A DNA stretch of 64,000 nt, taken from positions 1,364,001 through 1,428,000 of the forward strand of contig CBDAPV010000002.1 of the NCBI GenBank assembly GCA_965198715.1, written 5' to 3'. Position numbers and translations under genes: made by a program. The stretch is from RH-AL1 sp965198715 (lineage in GTDB: Bacteria > Pseudomonadota > Alphaproteobacteria > Rhizobiales > Beijerinckiaceae). The notes below the pieces were generated by a model. That model was not told where the DNA came from, made no database searches, and worked only from the letters and a program-made list of their open reading frames with translations. Below are positions 16,963-25,646 of the stretch, piece after piece (the first letter of the stretch is position 1; every line of letters begins with the position of its first letter).

Positions 16963-17952
16963 TTACCCTCCACAGCTTGAGCCCCCGAGCACGCAGAAGC
17001 GGGCGCAATGGGGATGATTGAGCGCGACGCGGCGACCGGCTTCGACGAGCGTCGAGCCCATCGCGAAGCTTGGATCGTAGGGGATCAGCGTGCAGGCGAC
17101 GACGTGCGGCGCGCCGGCGCCTCGGCGTTTCTCCACCATGCGGCTCGTGGCGCACATGATGGAGCGGGGATCCACGCCGAGCAGGCTCCAGCAGGCTTCT
17201 GTGATCTCCGGGATGTCGGCGACGGAATCCATCTCGGGGAACAGCACCAGCGCGGCGGGATCGGCGACGTCGAGCGAGACCGCCAGCTCCGCGAACAGGC
17301 GCGCGTAGCCGGCGCGGGCTTGGCATTCGCTTTCACCGGCCAGGTGGCGCCCGGCGACGGCGAAGCGAAAGCCGTGTCGGGCGAGCCACGCCAGGCCGTC
17401 GCAAGCGACCGTCCAAGTGCCCTCGCCGCGCTCCGCCTCATGGATCACCGCGGTGTGGTGGTCGAGGCTCACCCGCAACTCGAGCATACCGCCGTAACGT
17501 CCGCGGAGGTCCAGCAGCGCCTCCTCGTAGCGCCGCATCGGGCGCATGGCGTTGGTGAGCACCAGCGCGTGGTGCCCGCGGGCCAGGGCGTCGTCTACCA
17601 TCGCAAGAAGGTCGCGGTTGAGGAACGGCTCGCCGCCGGTGAAGCCGATCGTGCGCGTCGGCAAGCGCAAGCTCACGACCTCGTCGAGGTAGACCGCCAC
17701 CTCCGCTGCGGAGATGTACACCAGCGCATCGTTGCGCGGCGTGCTTTCGATGTAGCAGTTGGCGCAGGCGAGATTGCAAAGCGTGCCGGTGTTGAACCAC
17801 AGCGTCTCGAGCGCGTGCAGCTCGACGTGCGCGCGCCTTCCGCCGTCGGCGGTGACGTCGGGATCGACGAACTTCGCCGCGGGAAGCGGCGGCCCATCAG
17901 CCGCGACGAAGGGCGAGGCTGCTCGGTTGGAGGCTGCGGCGGACGCTGGCAT
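16963..17952 (-). CDS. Radical SAM enzyme of the arsenic cluster
   Basis: A 329-residue radical SAM protein from the ATG at 17952. The [4Fe-4S] site is TLCNLACANC with cysteines at 59, 63 and 66, followed by the SAM-binding FTGGEPFLN. C-terminal cysteines in SIMCATSR, VVACTLIPYD and HPHCARFCVLGGSSC suggest an auxiliary Fe-S cluster. It does not show the CNQxCxHCHxDAGP start of the known arsenosugar enzyme ArsS. It lies 8 bases after the flavoprotein gene and divergent from arsM. A longer frame to 18111 is open, but would overlap the flavoprotein gene. Its substrate is inferred, not seen. Confidence 0.75.
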   Translation of the reverse strand: MPASAAASNRAASPFVAADGPPLPAAKFVDPDVTADGGRRAHVELHALETLWFNTGTLCNLACANCYIESTPRNDALVYISAAEVAVYLDEVVSLRLPTRTIGFTGGEPFLNRDLLAMVDDALARGHHALVLTNAMRPMRRYEEALLDLRGRYGGMLELRVSLDHHTAVIHEAERGEGTWTVACDGLAWLARHGFRFAVAGRHLAGESECQARAGYARLFAELAVSLDVADPAALVLFPEMDSVADIPEITEACWSLLGVDPRSIMCATSRMVEKRRGAGAPHVVACTLIPYDPSFAMGSTLVEAGRRVALNHPHCARFCVLGGSSCGG

Positions 17953-17960
17953 ATGTGCTT

Positions 17961-19385
17961 TTAGCACGAGAGGCGACGCAGGCGCGCGAGCACCATGGCC
18001 GCGGCGCGGGCTGGCGGCGAGAAGATACGGTTCTCGTAGGCGGAGAAGGCGGAGGCCTTCGTGATCTCGCCCCGCGTCGGATACGGCAGCGTGAGGCCGG
18101 ACAGGGCCCACAGCGTCGGCTTCGTGCGGCGGAGCACCATCAGCCAGGGCGCCAGCAACTCGCCTACTCCGGCGCCGACGATCGTCACGCCGACGACCCT
18201 TTCCTTGCGGAGCACGACCTTGCAGAAGCCCTCGTTCTCACCTTCGCAGACGGCGCGGTCGTTGTCGGAGAAGGGCTGCTGCAGCACCTCGACGGCGCCA
18301 CCTGCCGCGCGGGCCTCCGCCTCGGTCATACCGGCCTCGGCGAGCTCGGGATCAGTGTAGGTGACACGCGGTAAGGAGGCGTAGTCAACCGGGGCCGGCA
18401 CGCCGAAGCCCAGCGCCATGACCAGACGCTCGCCCTCGTAGCCGGCGGCATGGGTGAAGCGCGGGCCGGCGCGGCAGTCGCCGATGGCGTAGATCGTCTT
18501 CACTGAGGTCCGGCGCCGGCGGTCGACGACGATACCGTCGGCGTCTACCGCGACGCCGGCGACCTCGAGCCCCAGGTCCCGCGTGCGCGCTTGCCGGCCG
18601 ACCGCCACCAGCAGGTGGCTGCCCTCTACCGTTCGGCCTTCGGTCAGCGTCAGGCGGATCGCTCCAGCCGGGCCTTCCGCGCGTAAAACCTCGGTCTGGT
18701 CGAGGATGTCGACACCCTCGGCCCGCAGCCGGTCCAGGACGACCGCGGCAGCGATCGGATCGCTCTTGGCCAGGCAGCGGCCGGCATCGATCAGCACGAC
18801 CTGCGACCCCAAACGCCGAGAGGCCTGCGCCATCTCGATGCCGATCGGGCCGCCGCCGAGGATGAGCAGCCGCCTCGGCAGCGCGTCGAGCGCGAACAAA
18901 GTTTCGTTGGTAAGGGTCGGAACGTCGGCGAGGCCTTCGACGGGCGGGATCGCCGGTCGCGATCCGGTCGCCAGCACGAGCCGCGGTGCCGACAGGCGGC
19001 GGGAGCCGACGTCCACCTCGTGACGACCGGCGAGGCGGGCATGGCCGCGCACGACCTCGACGCCCCAGGCGGCGAAGCGCTCGGCGGAATCGTGCGGTGC
19101 GATGGCGGCGATAGTGCCCTCGACGTGGGCGCGGACGCCGGCCCAATCGACGCGCGACGCCTCGGCATGGATGCCGTATTGCCGGCCGTCGCGAACCGCG
19201 TGCGCACGGTGGGCGGCGGCGAGCAGCGCTTTCGAGGGCACGCAGCCGGTGTTGAGGCACTCGCCGCCGAGACGATCACGCTCGACGAGGGCGATGCGAA
19301 GACCAAGCCTGGCCAAGCCGCCGGCGACCGTCAGCCCGGCCGAGCCGCCGCCGATCACCACCACGTCGTGCGTGAACGCCGACAC
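17961..19385 (-). CDS. MerA/dihydrolipoyl-dehydrogenase-like flavoprotein
   Basis: A 474-residue pyridine nucleotide-disulfide oxidoreductase: FAD motif VVIGGGSAGLTVAGG, redox disulfide GGECLNTGCVPSKAL, NAD(P) motif LILGGGPIGIEMAQA and second FAD motif YAIGDCRAG. Where lipoamide and glutathione reductases carry the HPT(x)E acid-base His, this protein has LPYPTRGE, closer to the PYLT of mercuric reductase. No N-terminal metal-binding domain is present. The GTG at 19385 follows a GGGAGG site. It heads the two-gene unit with the radical SAM enzyme; a redox role in arsenic chemistry is inferred. Confidence 0.8.
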   Translation of the reverse strand: MSAFTHDVVVIGGGSAGLTVAGGLARLGLRIALVERDRLGGECLNTGCVPSKALLAAAHRAHAVRDGRQYGIHAEASRVDWAGVRAHVEGTIAAIAPHDSAERFAAWGVEVVRGHARLAGRHEVDVGSRRLSAPRLVLATGSRPAIPPVEGLADVPTLTNETLFALDALPRRLLILGGGPIGIEMAQASRRLGSQVVLIDAGRCLAKSDPIAAAVVLDRLRAEGVDILDQTEVLRAEGPAGAIRLTLTEGRTVEGSHLLVAVGRQARTRDLGLEVAGVAVDADGIVVDRRRRTSVKTIYAIGDCRAGPRFTHAAGYEGERLVMALGFGVPAPVDYASLPRVTYTDPELAEAGMTEAEARAAGGAVEVLQQPFSDNDRAVCEGENEGFCKVVLRKERVVGVTIVGAGVGELLAPWLMVLRRTKPTLWALSGLTLPYPTRGEITKASAFSAYENRIFSPPARAAAMVLARLRRLSC

Positions 19386-19451
19386 ATGCCCTCCCTGGCT
19401 CGCGCAACAAAGGGGCAAGGCCTAAGTTGCCGTGAGATTGCCGAGGACGCC

Positions 19452-20510
19452 ATGACCATCGAGAACAGCCAGGACTATTACGGCCGCGTGCTTGAGAGTT
19501 CCGCGGACCTTCGCACCGACGCCTGCTGCACGCTCGAGGCGCCGTCGTCCGCCTTCCGGGCCGCGCTCGCCAACGTGCATCCCGAGGTCAAGGCGCGCTA
19601 CTATGGTTGTGGGCTGGTGGCGCCGCAGGGAGTTGCCGGTGGCCGCATCCTCGATCTCGGATCGGGATCGGGGCAGGACGCTTACGTGCTGGCGCAGCGG
19701 GCCGGGGCCGGCGGCGAGGTGGTCGGCATCGACGCTACGCCGCAGCAGCTCGCGGTGGCACGGGCGCACCAGCTCTGGCATGCCGAGCGCTTCGGCTTCG
19801 CCAACGTGTCCTTCCTTGAGGGCGACATCGAGCGGCTCGGCGACCTGCCGCTGGCCGAAGCGTCCTTCGACGTCATCGTTTCAAACTGCGTCATCAACCT
19901 CGTCGCCGACAAGGCGGGGGTGTTCCGTTCCGCGCACCGGCTGCTGAAGCCGGGCGGCGAGATGTACTTCTCCGACGTCTACGCCGACCGTCGCCTGCCG
20001 GCCGGCTGGCGTGAAGACCCGGTGCTGCACGGCGAGTGCCTCGCCGGCGCACTCTACTGGGGCGACTTCCTGTCGACGGCCAAGGCGGCCGGCTTTGCCG
20101 ACCCTCGCCTTGTCGTGGATCGCCCAATCGCCGTCACTGACGCCGCGATCGCAGCCAAGGTGGCGGGCGTCTCGTTCTTCTCGGCGACGTGGCGGCTCTT
20201 CAAGCTCGACGGTCTCGACGCCGAGTGCGAGGATTACGGCCAGGCGGTGCGCTTCCGAGGTAATGCCGCTCTCGGAGAGAAGCGCGAGGGCGCCGATGCC
20301 TTCGTGCTCGACAAGCACCATTGCATCGAAGCGGGACGCGTTGTCCCCGTGTGCGGCAACACCTGGCGCATGCTGGCCGACACCCGCTTCGCCCCGGCCT
20401 TCGAGTTCTTCGGCGATTTCTCCCGGCACTACGGCGTCTTCGCCGGCTGCGGCGGCGGCCTGCCGTTCGACCGGTTGGAGAGCGGCAAGGCCGCGAGCGC
20501 TTGCTGCTGA
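19452..20510 (+). CDS. arsM: Arsenite methyltransferase
   Basis: ArsM transfers methyl groups from SAM to trivalent arsenic. The 352-residue protein has the N-terminal TDACCT cysteine pair (residues 25-26), the SAM motif ILDLGSGSGQDAYVLA, the SNCVINL motif with its conserved Cys, and the C-terminal ArsM domain with DKHHCIEAGRVVPVCGNTW. It ends in SACC, giving further thiols. Together these Cys positions match the arsenic-binding set of the family. It is divergent from the flavoprotein gene and overlaps the next gene by 10 bases. Confidence 0.88.
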   Translation: MTIENSQDYYGRVLESSADLRTDACCTLEAPSSAFRAALANVHPEVKARYYGCGLVAPQGVAGGRILDLGSGSGQDAYVLAQRAGAGGEVVGIDATPQQLAVARAHQLWHAERFGFANVSFLEGDIERLGDLPLAEASFDVIVSNCVINLVADKAGVFRSAHRLLKPGGEMYFSDVYADRRLPAGWREDPVLHGECLAGALYWGDFLSTAKAAGFADPRLVVDRPIAVTDAAIAAKVAGVSFFSATWRLFKLDGLDAECEDYGQAVRFRGNAALGEKREGADAFVLDKHHCIEAGRVVPVCGNTWRMLADTRFAPAFEFFGDFSRHYGVFAGCGGGLPFDRLESGKAASACC

Positions 20511-21547
20511 AGCGGGTCCTCGTCACCGGCGCCGCCGGCCTCGTCGGCGGAGAACTTTGCAGCGCGCTCGCGGACCGCGGCTACGCGGTCACCGCAATGG
20601 TCCACCAAAGCCGCCGCATTCTGCGCGGCGAATGCGAGGAGCTGCCGACGACATCGGAAGCCGGCTTCGGCCGCGTCGTCCTCGTCGACGGTGATCTTAC
20701 TCAAGACAACCTCGGCTGGAGCGCGGATCGCGCGGAAGCCCTGCTCGCGCATGACATCGTCGTGCATTGCGCCGCCGATACCTCACTTGGCGGCGATGAG
20801 GGAAAACGCCGCGCCCTCAATGTCGACGGCACGCACCGCCTCCTCCGCTGGCTCGCGCGGGGCGCGCCGCCGCCGGCGTTGGTCCATGTCAGCACCGCCT
20901 ACGTCTGCGGCGTGCGGTCAGGCCCGGTCGCCGAGGCGCCCGCGCCATTGGACGGCTTCAACAACGGCTACGAGGCGAGCAAGGCGGAGGCGGAGCGCCT
21001 CGTGTCGGCCTCGGGCCTGGCAGTGATCGTCGCTCGCCCCTCGATCGTGGTCGGGCGTTGGGCCGACGGCGCCCTCTCGCGTTTCGATAACCTCTACGGC
21101 CTGATCCGCCTGGGCGGAGAAGGTCGAATGCGCGAGCTGCCGGCGGCCGTTCACGCGACACTCGACCTCGTGCCCATCGACCACGTGATCGGTGGCCTCA
21201 TCGATCTGATCGAGCGCTTAGAAGAAGCGGCCGGGCGCATCTTCCATCTCGCCTCCGGTGTCCCGGTGCCGGTCGCCGCGCTGTGCGCGCTCGACGTGCC
21301 GGGCTTCCGCGTGCCGCGGCTGGTGCCGCCCGTGGCCGACAGGGTACGCGGCGACTTCCTGGCGCTCTTCGCCGGCTACCTTGCGCAAGACCCGCGCTTC
21401 GCCATCGATAACCTCGCCAGACTCAGCGGCCGCCACTGCCCGCCGACGGATCTCGCCTTCCTGCGCCGCCTCGTCGAGGGCGCCTGCCGCGCCGGCTTCA
21501 TGCGGCCCGATCCCGCCCTGCTCGCCGAGGCGGTCGCCGTCACCTGA
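20501..21547 (+). CDS. NAD-dependent epimerase/reductase (extended SDR)
   Basis: A 348-residue extended SDR with the NAD motif VTGAAGLVGGELC, the VHVSTAYVCG strand and a GYEASKAEAE (YxxxK) active site, placing it among sugar-nucleotide epimerases or male-sterility-type reductases. No ATG is available; the frame most likely starts at the TTG at 20501, inside the last codons of arsM, which couples the two genes. It may modify the sugar or acyl part of an arsenic metabolite; this role is inferred only from position. Confidence 0.75.
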   Translation: MLLKRVLVTGAAGLVGGELCSALADRGYAVTAMVHQSRRILRGECEELPTTSEAGFGRVVLVDGDLTQDNLGWSADRAEALLAHDIVVHCAADTSLGGDEGKRRALNVDGTHRLLRWLARGAPPPALVHVSTAYVCGVRSGPVAEAPAPLDGFNNGYEASKAEAERLVSASGLAVIVARPSIVVGRWADGALSRFDNLYGLIRLGGEGRMRELPAAVHATLDLVPIDHVIGGLIDLIERLEEAAGRIFHLASGVPVPVAALCALDVPGFRVPRLVPPVADRVRGDFLALFAGYLAQDPRFAIDNLARLSGRHCPPTDLAFLRRLVEGACRAGFMRPDPALLAEAVAVT

Positions 21548-22277
21548 CGTCGGGGTAGTGCCGTTCGATGCTCTTGCGCAGGCCGAGACCCCAGCGCACG
21601 CCGACGTAGAGGTAGATCCAGTTGGCCTTGAGGCCGCCCCAGGCGGCGACGCGGCGGTCCGAGGTCACCACCAGTCGGTTGACCAAGCGGACCCGCCCGC
21701 GCCGCAACAGTCGCAGGCAGAGGTCGGCGTCCTCCATGACCGTCAGGGTCTCGTCGCAGCCGCCGACCGCGAGGAAGTCGGCGCAGCGGAAGAACATGGC
21801 GTGATCGCCGAATAGCAGGCGGCCACCCCGCAGGAACAGGTGCGGGCGAAACAGCAGCGGCACGTACCAGGTCTTGATCCAGTTGTGGAAGGTCGTGCCC
21901 CAGCGCACGGTCTGCGCGCCACCGATGATCGTCGTGAAGCCGGCGAGCGAGACGCGCGGGTCGGCGAGCGTCGCGCGTACGACGGCGATGGCGTCGTCAG
22001 GCGGCAGGGTGTCGGCATGCAGCACCATCACCAGCGGTGCGCCGGCCTCGCGCACGCCGCGGTTGATCTGCGCCGCACGTCCGCGCATCTCATGGACGAT
22101 GACCCGCAGACCGGCCGCCTCGGCGATCGCGACGCTGGCATCGGTGCTGCCGCCGTCGATGGCAATGATCTCGGCCGGACGCGGCTCCAGCGCCGCGAGC
22201 AGGCGGAGCAGGCGCGGCAACGCCGCCGCCTCGTCAAGCATCGGAATGACGACGGCGACGGCGTCGGGCGCGCTCAC
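21540..22277 (-). CDS. TIGR04283-type glycosyltransferase (arsenosugar-associated)
   Basis: A 245-residue GT-A glycosyltransferase of family 2 type: VVIPMLDEAAALPRLL, the IDGGSTDASV nucleotide-binding stretch, the HADT metal motif (canonical DxD variant) and FGDHAMFFR with EDADLCLRL. This short form is the type annotated as TIGR04283 arsenosugar biosynthesis glycosyltransferase. A C-terminal hydrophobic stretch may touch the membrane. The GTG start overlaps the stop of the next gene (GTGA), so the two glycosyltransferases are coupled. Confidence 0.8.
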   Translation of the reverse strand: MSAPDAVAVVIPMLDEAAALPRLLRLLAALEPRPAEIIAIDGGSTDASVAIAEAAGLRVIVHEMRGRAAQINRGVREAGAPLVMVLHADTLPPDDAIAVVRATLADPRVSLAGFTTIIGGAQTVRWGTTFHNWIKTWYVPLLFRPHLFLRGGRLLFGDHAMFFRCADFLAVGGCDETLTVMEDADLCLRLLRRGRVRLVNRLVVTSDRRVAAWGGLKANWIYLYVGVRWGLGLRKSIERHYPDVR

Positions 22278-22858
22278 GCCGAGAGGTCCGGCCAGCGAGC
22301 GAGATCCTCGGGCCGATCGCAATCGTGCAGCGTGGTTAGCACCGCCGGCTCGATCCCCGCGGCGGCGAGGCGCGCGCGCGTGGTCGGATAGACCGCCTCC
22401 GTGCTCCAGGGCATATCGGCAAAGAGAAACGGCATCGGGCGCGAGAGCCCGAGCAGCCAGTAGCCGCCGTCCTCCGCCGGCCCGATCACGGCATCGGCGC
22501 GCACCAGCGCCGCTGCCGCCTCGACGAGGTGGGCGGCGGAGAGCGCCGGCGTGTCGGCGCCAAGCAGGATCACCGGAGCATCGGCCGAGGCCCGCGTCTG
22601 CCGCGCGCCGAGATCGCCGTCGCCCTGCGCGACGAAGGCGAGGTCGTCGCCGAGCCAGGCGGCGAAGGCTGCAGGCTCGGCACCGGTGATCCGCAGTTCC
22701 ATCGGCAGGCCGCTCGCGCGCATGGCCCCGACGCTACGCTCGGTCAGGCGGCGATGGACGCGGGCGGCGCCGTCCGCCCCGAGCGCCGGGATCAACCGCG
22801 TCTTGGCGCGTCCGGGCTCGGGATAACGGGTGAAGAGGACGAGGCGCGGCACCGGCAT
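22274..22858 (-). CDS. TIGR04282-type glycosyltransferase (DUF2064)
   Basis: A 194-residue nucleotidyl/glycosyltransferase-like protein. It shows LFTRYPEPGRAKTRL, the LLGADTPAL metal-site motif and GPAEDGGYWLLGL, the hallmarks of DUF2064, also labelled TIGR04282 arsenosugar biosynthesis glycosyltransferase. It is translationally coupled to the TIGR04283 gene. The pair is found together in many arsM-bearing clusters. Confidence 0.82.
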   Translation of the reverse strand: MPVPRLVLFTRYPEPGRAKTRLIPALGADGAARVHRRLTERSVGAMRASGLPMELRITGAEPAAFAAWLGDDLAFVAQGDGDLGARQTRASADAPVILLGADTPALSAAHLVEAAAALVRADAVIGPAEDGGYWLLGLSRPMPFLFADMPWSTEAVYPTTRARLAAAGIEPAVLTTLHDCDRPEDLARWPDLSA

Positions 22859-22929
22859 GCGCGCTTCTAGCTCATCTCAGCCCGCCTGCCACGCTTGACG
22901 GCCCTCATGAGCGGGACCATCACCGGCCG

Positions 22930-23817
22930 ATGGTGAACCGCAGCGCAGCGATAAGACGTCGGGTTCGCTCCACGGGCGGGATCGAGATCACGGCCGCCGC
23001 CGTGGTGGCCGTCGGAACGCTCGCGATCCTGGTCGCGGAACGTCGCCGGCCCTTGCGACGGCGCACTCAGAGCGAGCCGCGACGCGAGCTGCAGAACCTG
23101 GCGCTGGGCATCGGCAGCGCGCTGATGGTGAGCCTCGCCGAGACCCCCGTCGTGGAGGCCCTGGCGCGACGCGCGGAGGCCAAGCGTCGCGGGCTGGTGC
23201 AGTGGCTGCCATGGCCGGCCTGGGCGCGCGATCTCGCGGGCATCGTGCTGATGGATTACACGTTCTATCTCTGGCACGTCCTGACCCATAAGGTCCCTGC
23301 GCTGTGGCGCCTCCACCTCGTGCATCACGTCGATCTCGATCTCGACGCCTCGACCGCGGTGCGCTTCCACGCCGTCGACATGATCGTTTCGGCGCCGTGG
23401 CGCTACGCGCAGGTCGCACTGATCGGCCTTACGCCATCGGGCGTGCGGCTGTGGCGAGCGTTCTTCTTTCTCTCGATTCTGTTCCACCATTCCAATCTGC
23501 GATTGCCGGAACGCTGGGAGCGCCGACTCGCCCTCGGGCTCACCACCCCGCGCATGCACGGCATCCATCATTCCGCAGTGCACGAGGAAACGAATTCGAA
23601 TTGGTCGAGCGGCCTATCGTTCTGGGATCGCCTGCACGGCACCTTCCGCCTCGACGTACCGCAAGCCGAGATCGCCATCGGCGTGCCCGCCTACCGCTCG
23701 GCCGAGGACGTCGCGTTGTGCGCCTCGCTCGCCCTACCGTTCCGCCGCCAGCGGCGCGATTGGGAGCCGCCTAGCGGTGATCGATCAAGCCGTAATCCTC
23801 CAACTGCCGTCGTCTAG
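22930..23817 (+). CDS. Sterol desaturase/fatty acid hydroxylase family protein
   Basis: A 295-residue integral membrane di-iron enzyme. The His boxes are HVLTH near residue 115, HLVHHVDLD near 129, FHHSN near 180 and HGIHHSAVHE near 203, the usual HxxxH/HxxHH/HxxHH set. Several hydrophobic segments surround them. Members hydroxylate or desaturate lipids. It is divergent from the TIGR04282 gene and may belong to the arsenic cluster, perhaps making a lipid part; that link is positional only. Its stop overlaps the next gene's stop, convergent. Confidence 0.85.
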   Translation: MVNRSAAIRRRVRSTGGIEITAAAVVAVGTLAILVAERRRPLRRRTQSEPRRELQNLALGIGSALMVSLAETPVVEALARRAEAKRRGLVQWLPWPAWARDLAGIVLMDYTFYLWHVLTHKVPALWRLHLVHHVDLDLDASTAVRFHAVDMIVSAPWRYAQVALIGLTPSGVRLWRAFFFLSILFHHSNLRLPERWERRLALGLTTPRMHGIHHSAVHEETNSNWSSGLSFWDRLHGTFRLDVPQAEIAIGVPAYRSAEDVALCASLALPFRRQRRDWEPPSGDRSSRNPPTAVV

Positions 23818-25478
23818 CGCCCGAAACGCTGTCGCGCGGCATCGGCGTTCGCTCTCGCGCAATCCAGCTCGATCGTGAGGTTCTCGAGAGGGCCGTAGAT
23901 CGAGATTGCTCTCTCTAGATAAATAATCGCCTCGTCAAAACGCTTCTTTTGAGTCGCGATGCGCGCAGCCTCGGCCAAGACGTTACCGTCCTCCGGGAAC
24001 TTCTGCAACGCATGGGCAATCAGGTCCGCGGCATAGTTCACCTCTCCGAACTCGCGAAAGTTGCACGCGATGCCCGCATGGCACATCGGATCGTGGGGTG
24101 CCGCGTGGAGCGCTTTCTGCCAACGAGCGATCGCGGCGGTATGACGACCGCTATTGTTGGCGCTGAAGGCATATTGCTTGAGGAGTGCGGGATCGTCGGG
24201 CGCGTTGGCCAAAGCGATCGCGAGCATGTCGTCGGCTGCGACGAAGGAGCCCCGTGCCATGGCTCGGGCCGAGGCTTGAAAGATATCCCCCGTATCGCGC
24301 TTGGCTAACAGGAGTGACACGCGCGAGCGCTGAGCATGAAGCAGGGACACGGCGCGCCGCTTCAACTCCTGGTGAGAGAAGCGCTTGTCGTTCGCACTAG
24401 GTATAGGTCCGGTCTCGATTGCCCAGCCGTCGATGGACAAAGAGCTCCCCGACGACACCGTCGCCTTGATCGTCAAAGTACCGCCACGATATCCGACCGG
24501 CACTTTGCATGTTCCGAAGATCGTCTGCCACATGCCACGCCGGGCAAGATCGGCAGATTGGCAGTGAAGAAGCGGAAGGTCGTCAAGACGAATGTCGACG
24601 CGTTGCCCGCGGAAGTCTTCGTCGATCTTGATCCGCGCCGAGAAGACGATGACGATTTTCGGCTCGACGCTAAACTCGATCTTTCTGGATGCAATCGTCT
24701 GCATGTCTCCACAGTCTTGAAGTATTCTAAGATTTACTGACCCAGAGTCTTTCAGAGGAGTGACCTCAGTCTCGACTTGGAACGGCGGCAGCAACATTCT
24801 GCCACATGCGAGACGACTTGGTGACTGCCAACGAGTATTGGAATGAACCGCTTTGTATGTCCGCTTCATGATTTCCACCCAGCTGACGATATCGATTGGC
24901 TCGTCGAACGCGAATCGCTTGAAGTATCTCAAGTATCCACGCCAAAGACCGTCATCGATCTTCTCGATCGTACCCGCTTTGTGGTCAGCATCTGCCTCGG
25001 CAACGCAGAGCAGAGTGTTCGGTCCAAGCATATTTAGCTCGGCATGCAGGCGCCGCAGGTCGACGATGCTTTCGGAACCCTTACGGACGAAGATCTTCTC
25101 CGACTGTCTTATCTCCTCAAATAATCTCCGTTTCAGATAAGATAGAATACTCGTCCTTTTTGACATCATCGTCTCGAAGTCATAAGTTTTAGTGACTGTA
25201 TACGTGTGATACTGAAAGTCAGAGTAATGTCGGCTATCTAACATATACTCGTCAGTATGCTTTGAATGGTAGAGGTTGATATCCTCGTTCGTAAAAAGAT
25301 GAACTCCTCCAGTCTTGATAACATCGATGATGCTATCCAGTCTCGCGCCAATGAAGCGAAACAATCCAAGCGGTTCGGCGCCGCATAAGCTTTGCACCAA
25401 TCCGAATTCACAATTGTCGCCAAGACCCTCGAAGCGGACGGCGAGCCGGTCACAAGTAAGCACAGATGGTTTAGGCAT
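23814..25478 (-). CDS. GDNCEFG-type domain protein with C-terminal TPRs
   Basis: A 554-residue protein whose N-terminal 200 residues begin with GLGDNCEFGLVQSLCGAEPL and GLFRF, a domain I know from Methylobacterium-type genomes without an assigned function. A middle part (about 240-370) is beta-rich. From about 415 to the end there are TPR-like helical pairs (ADDMLAIALANAPDDPALLK and AIIYLERAISIYG). The base composition is clearly AT-richer than the neighbours between 24.6 and 25.5 kb, suggesting acquisition. A link to surface glycan or flagellar glycosylation loci is possible but not shown here. Confidence 0.7.
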   Translation of the reverse strand: MPKPSVLTCDRLAVRFEGLGDNCEFGLVQSLCGAEPLGLFRFIGARLDSIIDVIKTGGVHLFTNEDINLYHSKHTDEYMLDSRHYSDFQYHTYTVTKTYDFETMMSKRTSILSYLKRRLFEEIRQSEKIFVRKGSESIVDLRRLHAELNMLGPNTLLCVAEADADHKAGTIEKIDDGLWRGYLRYFKRFAFDEPIDIVSWVEIMKRTYKAVHSNTRWQSPSRLACGRMLLPPFQVETEVTPLKDSGSVNLRILQDCGDMQTIASRKIEFSVEPKIVIVFSARIKIDEDFRGQRVDIRLDDLPLLHCQSADLARRGMWQTIFGTCKVPVGYRGGTLTIKATVSSGSSLSIDGWAIETGPIPSANDKRFSHQELKRRAVSLLHAQRSRVSLLLAKRDTGDIFQASARAMARGSFVAADDMLAIALANAPDDPALLKQYAFSANNSGRHTAAIARWQKALHAAPHDPMCHAGIACNFREFGEVNYAADLIAHALQKFPEDGNVLAEAARIATQKKRFDEAIIYLERAISIYGPLENLTIELDCARANADAARQRFGR

Positions 25479-25646
25479 TTAGTCGATCACATGCAAACAT
25501 CATTCGTGCGCGGATCTCGATCGTAGCGCATCCTGTCTTCATGCTCAAATCCTTGCAGGCGGTCAAACATAGAAGCGCTTGGCCTGCCGGAGAAAGCGAC
25601 GGCGTGGACGGCTCCGCCGGACCGACGATGAGCAGGGTCGATGCAG

